This document shows positions 58,971 to 64,000 of a stretch of DNA of 64,000 nt, piece after piece. Both the position numbers and the translations under genes were made by a program. A model generated the notes under the pieces. It saw only the letters and a program-made list of their open reading frames with translations. It had not been told where the DNA came from and searched no databases. Every line of letters starts with the position of its first letter. Positions within the stretch are counted from its first letter, which is position 1. The stretch comes from Amoebophrya sp. A120 (taxonomy: Eukaryota > Sar > Dinophyceae > Syndiniales > Amoebophryaceae): NCBI GenBank assembly GCA_905178155.1, contig CAJINV010000001.1:15562142-15626141 (forward strand), written 5' to 3'.

Positions 58971-61507
58971 ATGATTGGCGTCCTTCTTGGCATTTCGGAG
59001 TTGGACGACCCGCGGAAGCGGGCCGAGCAGATCCTCCGCTTCGACAAAACCCGGCTGAAAAAGCAGATTCTGCAGACAAAAACCGTCATCGTCCACATGG
59101 ACCTGGACTGTTTCTACGTCGCTGTTGAACGGCGTTTGAATCCCATGCTCCGCGGCAAGCCGGTGGGCCTGTGTCAGTGGTCCCAGCAGCACGCGAGCTT
59201 TCACAACTTGCACTACACGCAGGACCGCCTGATTGACACATTCGGGGCAAGTACCGGAGGTGGTCCTAAAGGCGGGGGGAAAGGAGGCCCGGGTGGACAC
59301 AACGCGGGGATCATTGCTCTGTCGTATGAAGCCAAGGCGGCCGGTGTGAAGCGCGGCATGTTCCTGCAGGATGCGCTCCGGGTTTGCCCGGATATGCTTT
59401 TTGTCGGGATTCCGACCAAATTTGGCAAAGCGGACACCAGCTTCTACAAGGACGCCGGCAGCGAGGTGATGGGCGTGCTCGGGGAGTACGGGGGGACGGA
59501 ACGAGTTTCCATTGACGAAGCGTATTTGGACGTCACAGCAAGATCCGCCGAGGGCTTCGACGAGTGGGTGAAGCGGACGTCGGGGGACATTTTGGCCAGC
59601 GACGCGGCGGATAGGGCGGAGGCAAATGCAACTGAAATTGTTGGGGAGCCGGTTGAGGCCAGCAAAGTGAAAGATGAAGCTCGTCTTGAATTGGGTGCTG
59701 GTACTACTAGTACAACTGGTGCATCAACAGCATCGCGTTCCTCTTGGCACTCTAGACGCGACCACATAGCTGCGCTGCGAGAGGAGCTGCGGCGCGACTT
59801 TGAGGCGTTCTGCGAGCTGTGTCTAACGGAAGATCGACTTGCGGTGCACGGCGTTCCGTTTTTCTCCGACTTGAAATACAGCAAGGAGGCGCGCCAGGCC
59901 GCGCCAGGGCTTCTGCTGCTAAAAGATAACAAGATTGGGGATTTACACAAGGCTGGTGCTGCAGGTGGGCGACAAATTGGCGCATCTTTGGCGGCGACCG
60001 CTGCATCAAGCACGAACACGAAGGAAGAGCAATGCGAAGTCAAGGTATCTACAACTACATTCGAGGCAGCTGATCTGAAAGCTGCCAGCCCGCGTTTGAA
60101 AAAAGTCAAGATAGATGCGGAAAAAGTAGTGCCCGACGTCAAGAAACAAGCTGCAGACGACAGCGACGATGACCTAATCATGTTCGACGAGCAGGGCAAG
60201 CGTGTGGACATCGAATCTATGACAGCAGTTGGTAAAATAAAGTCGTCCGGAGTTCCACCGCCATCCAACCCGAAACTTGCGAAAACTGAAGCGCAAACGG
60301 ATACGACTCACAAGAACGCGAGTAGATCTAATGGTGCGCCGAAACCGGCGCAGCAAAAGAGTTCGCCGCTCCCCGCAGATCAGGACCAAGCTTTTTTCGA
60401 GGAGCTTTTCGAGTTCTACAAACTGGTGAACAGCATGCGCATCTGCTTCGAGATTCAGGAGCGGGTGAAGAAACAACTCCAGCTGTCCTGCTCGCTGGGC
60501 GTCGCCAATACCAAGTGCGTGTCGAAGATTGCGAGCGGCAAGCACAAGCCCTACAAGCTCTCCCTCGTGTTCCCCCTCGGTACGCCGGAGTTCCTGAACC
60601 CCCTGCCGATCAAAGATCTTCGCGGGTACGGCCAGAAGTTGGGCAAGGAGATCTGCCAGAAGCTCAGCGTCGCGACCGTCGGGGAGGTGTTCGCTAAGAA
60701 GATGCGAGTGCTGGACGAGAAGCTGACCCACAAGGTCGCGCAGGAGCTGGGCGACGCCTGTCACGGGATCGACGATAACCCGGTCTGCGCACGGCTGCTG
60801 TCGAAGATCGTGGGGACGAGCAAGCGGTGGCACACGCCACAGTACCTATGAAATGCAAATATGTCCTCTGGGTCTGGAAGATTCTTACTTTTTTCATGCA
60901 TGTCTGACATGACTCGAGAATCTGTGATGCATGGGCAGGAAAGGACTCTCCTTTCTGTCATGCAAAAACGCAGTTTCTCATGCGGAATACGCAACACATA
61001 GCAACTCAAAAATTTGTCATGCTGGGCTGCGTATTGCAGTCCGGCTATCATCCACTTTTTGCATCAGATGTTTCCAGACCCAGACATTTTTGTATTTGAT
61101 AGTACCTGGTGGACAGCAACTTACGAGGCTGGATGGACACACTGCTGGCGGATTTCGTGGAAAAGGTCGCGAAGGAGAAAACAAACCACAAGCGCAAGCC
61201 CCTGCAGGCCGTGGTTTCCTGGAAGAACGTGGCCGGGAACGACGTATCGAAGACGATTGCCGTCGAAAAGCTGACGAAAGAGTTTCTGTTGTCTGATCTG
61301 CTGAAGGGCAGGGACCCGATTCTCAACCTCGGGTTCACGGCGCAGCGCTGGGTCTGTCTCGAAACCGGGGAAGCGTTTAAAGAGGAAGGAGGCCCTGCTG
61401 GAGGCCCGTCGGCGCACGACGAAAGTCTCTTTGTCGAGCGCAAGTGCCCAAGAATTGGCAGTCTTTTGAACAACCACGGTTTCAAGACTCGCACAACGAG
61501 CTGTTGA
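58971..61507 (+). CDS. POLH: Y-family DNA polymerase eta
   Basis: Exons 58971-60847 and 61108-61507 (758 aa) are interrupted by a family 1a introner. Catalytic landmarks: VIVHMDLDCFYVAVERRLNP (D44/D46), IIALSYEAKAAGVKRGMFLQ, CPDMLFVGIPTKFGKADTSF and RVSIDEAYLDVT (D181/E182), the pattern of Pol eta more than kappa or iota. Then LSCSLGVANTKCVSKIASGK, PLPIKDLRGYGQKLGKEICQ (thumb, HhH) and, after the introner, LQAVVSWKNVAGNDVS and GFTAQRWV (little-finger domain). Pol eta bypasses UV dimers in the nucleus. Oddities: about 230 residues of low-complexity sequence (about 215-450) are inserted between SIDEAYLDVT and the rest of the palm, and a Gly-rich loop (GGGPKGGGKGGPGGHNAG) sits before the IIALSYEAK strand. 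No C-terminal UBZ finger or PIP box is visible, so the protein ends after the little finger. Confidence 0.93.
60848..61101. mobile_element. Introner-like element, family 1a, in POLH
   Basis: Left end ATGAAATGCAAATATGTCCT, then CTGGGTCTGGAAG; right end TTTCCAGACCCAGACATTTT, then TGTATTTGATA. Direct repeat GTACCT lies at 60842-60847 and 61102-61107, the longest here. Removing 260 nt joins CAG TAC CT to G GTG GAC, giving HTPQYLVDSNLRGW at the palm-to-little-finger linker; unspliced, a TGA follows within two bases. The interior aligns with the 2188 copy (CTTTCTGTCATGCA, ACGCAGTTT, AACACATAG). No GT-AG boundary is possible. Confidence 0.87.
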
Positions 61508-62348
61508 GTCAAGTGATCAGGACGAATGTTTGAGAACAGCCGTTGAGCTACAGATGAAGCTCTTTATTTTGTCCATTCCTTTGTCCCATTTCAAAGACGA
61601 GACACGATCATCCCCGTGGAGTGCAAGCTCACGATCAACGCAAGATGCGCCATCAAGTTGAGTTTTAAAACACAAGGAGCATTAAGTGACCGCCGCTCGC
61701 AAGGAAGGGCGAGGGTTGTAGGTGACGAAGGGACGCTGTGTCTCCTCCTCAGCTTGTTCTGGGAGAAGTGGTAGATCCAACAGGTTGTAGCTGTGTTATT
61801 TTGACGTAAGCGGCTGGTGCTCCGGGGCACACGGTGTGCCCGCACCCCCAGAGAATAACGAAACTCGTGTTGTTGATTGTAAAGATCACCGCGGCGAAGA
61901 AGTGTGTTTTGATCATGCCTTTTCCCTCTGGCTCTCACTCACACTGAGATGAGTATGGTTTTGGTTCATCCTGTTATCAGAATCACATCTTCAATGGCGC
62001 TCAATTTTGATGGTGGATTTTTCCCCAACGCGTGAATGCCATACCAACAAATGATCGAAAAAATTGTTGGTGCAGGAATGCTGGTGCTATTATACTTCTA
62101 GTTCCATTATATCTGAATGGATGCTTTTTATTATTTTCTAGCTACACGTATAAGAAATAGAAAATTCACCCTTGTAGTTTTGACAACTAGGTCTGGACGA
62201 AGAATTGAGACAAAATCCTAAGCACGTCCAGAAGTAAAACGCCGTTGTTTTTATTGTTCCACACTTGCGCAATTGTTTTCATTGTTCCAGCACGCTGCTG
62301 TTAAATCGCAACTGTTTCCATTGTTCCACCACCACTACCACCACCAGA
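61508..62348. other. Intergenic region
   Basis: No supported gene. The CCGGGGCACACGGTGTGCCC stretch near 61820-61845 is a short GC hairpin. The last 100 bp hold the repeat described separately. Confidence 0.4.
62245..62329 (+). repeat. Three copies of a TTGTTTNNATTGTTCCA unit before an ATG
   Basis: TTGTTTTTATTGTTCCA, TTGTTTTCATTGTTCCA and CTGTTTCCATTGTTCCA follow one another at about 25-35 bp spacing, ending about 20 bp before ATG 62349. They could be a 5' UTR or promoter repeat. Confidence 0.6.
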
Positions 62349-63536
62349 ATGTCATCAAACCCCCCTGATGAACATGCTCCGCGCTCCACGGACGGGGCAA
62401 ACGCTTCGCCCGTAGGTAGAAGTAGTCGTGCGCCGGATGATGTCGCACAACACTCGTTGCCAACTTTGCTAGAAAAAGAGGAGCCAGCCGCGGCGAAAGG
62501 ATCTGCGACCGGTATGGCCGCGCAGAGGAAGATTTCCGGCACTTTGGAAATCGCACTAGAAGGTAACGACTGCAACCACTTCTCGGCGGCTACCATTACG
62601 GGCGGTTGGTTGGAGGCGACCGATGGTACTCGTTTTGCTCTTTCGCCCGGTGGGAAAATTTCGTCTGTGATCGTGCCGTCTGAAAACGACAAGACGACTC
62701 GTGTAGTCGGTCTGGCCACGAGCCAGAAGGAAAAAGAGAACGAACCCGAGCCCACCCCACCAGAGATCATAGCGAGTGTGAACGAGAACAAACTCCTCCT
62801 GGGCGACGAAAACAAGAACTTCTACCCGGACGAGGATGAGGACAAGAAGAAGGATCACGAGAAAAAGAACAGCCGGGAGTTGGAGGGCCTGTTATTCGAA
62901 GACTTCGACGGGCTGAGCTCAATCGGGAAGAATTCCCCCGGAGATTGTGAGTTGGAGCTGGATGGGGCGCCAGAATTCGAGGAAAGCGAAAAGGTGGAAG
63001 AGAACAACAAGGTCAAGGAAATGCATACAGTGCGCGACGAGGCGAAGACGAAGCAGATGAACGACCGGCACCAGAAGACCCCGGCCGCGGAGGTTGGAGC
63101 ACAGGGAGCGGCCGAGTTGCTACCCTTCCCGAAGAAGCGCGATTTTTTCGCCGGCGAACTGTTAGGGCAGCGCCTGCCCGACCCGACGTTCGCGGCGATC
63201 GACTTCCACGCAAATCCGCCATCTCCGCCGGACACGCGCGAGCGGAGCTGCTTCGATCAGAAGGCCGAAGACGAAAGAGAGGACATCTTCCGGGCGGTCT
63301 GCAACGCGGTCGAGCGGCGCAACGGAATGGGTATGGACCCACGGCAGGGCCTCGGCCCACTGCGCGAGCGGTCAGCGAGCGCAGTGATCACGGGGCGCGA
63401 TGCGTACACACGGACGGAGTGGGATATCCTTTGCCAAGATGCCGCGCGCTCTTCTTCTTGTTCTTTTCTTTCGAAGCGCAGTCAGGTGGTCACGATGGAA
63501 AAACAAAAAGCGCAACGATCGAGCCGCAAGAAATGA
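62349..63536 (+). CDS. Acidic protein of unknown function
   Basis: Open frame of 395 codons from ATG 62349. The N-terminus is Ala/Ser/Pro-rich. A small hydrophobic segment, ISGTLEIALEGNDCNHFSAA then TITGGWLEATDGTRFAL, could be a beta-rich domain. The middle is highly acidic and Lys-rich (PDEDEDKKKDHEKKNSRELE). Near residues 258-360 are FPKKRDFFAGELLGQRLPDP and DEREDIFRAVCNAVERRNGM. I recognise no family. The last ~25 residues are basic/Ser-rich and may be intron read-through, with the gene continuing into the exon at 63636. Confidence 0.5.
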   Translation: MSSNPPDEHAPRSTDGANASPVGRSSRAPDDVAQHSLPTLLEKEEPAAAKGSATGMAAQRKISGTLEIALEGNDCNHFSAATITGGWLEATDGTRFALSPGGKISSVIVPSENDKTTRVVGLATSQKEKENEPEPTPPEIIASVNENKLLLGDENKNFYPDEDEDKKKDHEKKNSRELEGLLFEDFDGLSSIGKNSPGDCELELDGAPEFEESEKVEENNKVKEMHTVRDEAKTKQMNDRHQKTPAAEVGAQGAAELLPFPKKRDFFAGELLGQRLPDPTFAAIDFHANPPSPPDTRERSCFDQKAEDEREDIFRAVCNAVERRNGMGMDPRQGLGPLRERSASAVITGRDAYTRTEWDILCQDAARSSSCSFLSKRSQVVTMEKQKAQRSSRKK

Positions 63537-63635
63537 AGTGCAAAACTTGCAACGCTCGCTGTTAGAAACCACAAAAATAAACTGCGTGGCCAAATCTGAA
63601 ACGAAAACAAAGAATCACTTTTGAAGAACGAGCAG

Positions 63636-63963
63636 AAGTGCGCGCGGGTGTTTTTGCACCTCATACAGAAAGATGGACTGCTTTACGAATGGCTGGAGGA
63701 TTATCCACAAAAAAAAAGCCATCCCCATCCAAACTGTAGACTATGTTGCTTTTTGTGCATGTTTCGCGCCACTACTAGTGGTGCGAAACATGCACAGAGT
63801 CCAGGAACTTGCCATGCAAAAAACTCTTTGATGGGCATGGCTCTTTTCTTCTGGATAAGTGTCAGAAAAAAAAGCCGAAGGGCGGCTATTCCCGCCCGAG
63901 AGTCCCAAAGTGCTTCAGTCCGTTCATAAGCAAGTTCGGCGATGAGTACGTATCTAGTGCAAA
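63636..63963 (+). CDS. Probable downstream exon(s), partial at right edge
   Basis: After AGCAG at 63631-63635 the frame reads KCARVFLHLIQKDGLLYEWL then ED, is interrupted by a family 2 introner, and resumes near 63857 as KCQKKKPKGGYSRPRVPKCF, SPFISKFGDEY. A GT donor (AG|GTATCG) follows at 63964. It may belong to the gene at 62349; no joining splice could be fixed. Confidence 0.4.
63702..63857. mobile_element. Introner-like element, family 2, right-edge copy
   Basis: TATCCACAAAAAAAAAGCCA, then TCCCCATCC, at the left; GATGGGCATGGCTCTTTTCT, then TCTGGATA, at the right. A second inner palindrome, GCATGTTTCGC...GCGAAACATGC (around 63757-63793), is centred on CCACTACTAGTGG. A flanking GGAT repeat (63698-63701 and 63853-63856) overlaps the TIR, so the target duplication is ambiguous; removing 155 nt keeps a long frame open. 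Confidence 0.7.
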
Positions 63964-64000
63964 GGTATCGCACTCGTAGCAATTGCAGTTTGTTATGAAC

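Noticed and set aside
61811-61850. GC-rich stem near 61.82 kb as a tRNA
   Set aside because: Only one short hairpin is present; there are no T-arm or anticodon features.
1-64000. CRISPR arrays, bacterial operons, tRNA or rRNA genes
   Set aside because: I saw no regular spacer arrays, no Shine-Dalgarno-linked gene pairs, and no cloverleaf or rRNA sequence by eye; a covariance-model search would be needed to exclude small RNAs.
1-64000. Dinoflagellate spliced-leader relics at gene starts
   Set aside because: I saw no leader-like 22-mer upstream of the reconstructed starts, though a diverged leader would be missed.

Overview
The window looks like nuclear DNA of a compact-genome alveolate. The best fit is a Syndiniales-type parasitic dinoflagellate such as Amoebophrya; this is inferred from gene structure and repeats, not from a marker gene. 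Protein genes are split by short introns. All the genes I could reconstruct lie on the + strand, separated by 0.6-2.3 kb gaps. DUF4116-like repeats and long low-complexity Ser/Gly/Gln tracts fit an alveolate.

The standout feature is a population of introner-like elements. Short DNA segments have terminal inverted repeats (most begin TATC and end GATA) and are flanked by 4-6 bp direct repeats. They sit inside coding exons, and removing the element plus one repeat copy restores an uninterrupted protein. I find eight convincing cases (2.19, 15.41, 15.74, 16.88, 21.97, 25.08, 30.92 and 60.85 kb) and a ninth likely one (63.70 kb), in several sequence families. In six of the eight, no sliding of the boundary inside the direct repeat gives GT-AG. 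A 1 kb foldback element lies at 20.5-21.5 kb. Different families share the internal word GCATGACA/TGTCATGC.

Layout, left to right: BMT5-like rRNA methyltransferase-like gene (3-4251, with an apparent frameshift); cyclin with a Gln/Asn/His-rich tail (5762-8813); helical protein of unknown function (10284-12783); RRM/SR splicing factor carrying three introners (15058-18225); small helical protein, possibly bL12m-like (19283-19861); foldback element; large unknown protein (21558-25567); DUF4116-like repeat protein (26238-29607); ubiquitin-like/ThuA-like/EF-hand multi-pass receptor with a duplicated sensor module (30258-35725); complete Copia-type LTR retrotransposon (35855-42903) with identical-looking 364 bp LTRs and a GATGG target duplication; coiled-coil CCCH protein (43505-48200); prohibitin (48924-50501); ankyrin/oligoribonuclease fusion (52048-55379); EF-hand membrane protein (56793-58256); DNA polymerase eta (58971-61507); one or two unknown genes at the right edge.

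Exon coordinates were derived by hand from reading-frame phase, splice dinucleotides and family continuity. Prohibitin (6 exons), the SR protein (8 exons) and the oligoribonuclease (4 exons) are phase-consistent throughout. The genes are mostly housekeeping (RNA processing, rRNA modification, mitochondria, DNA repair, cell cycle) and show no operon-like logic; the common thread is invasion by the intronic elements.
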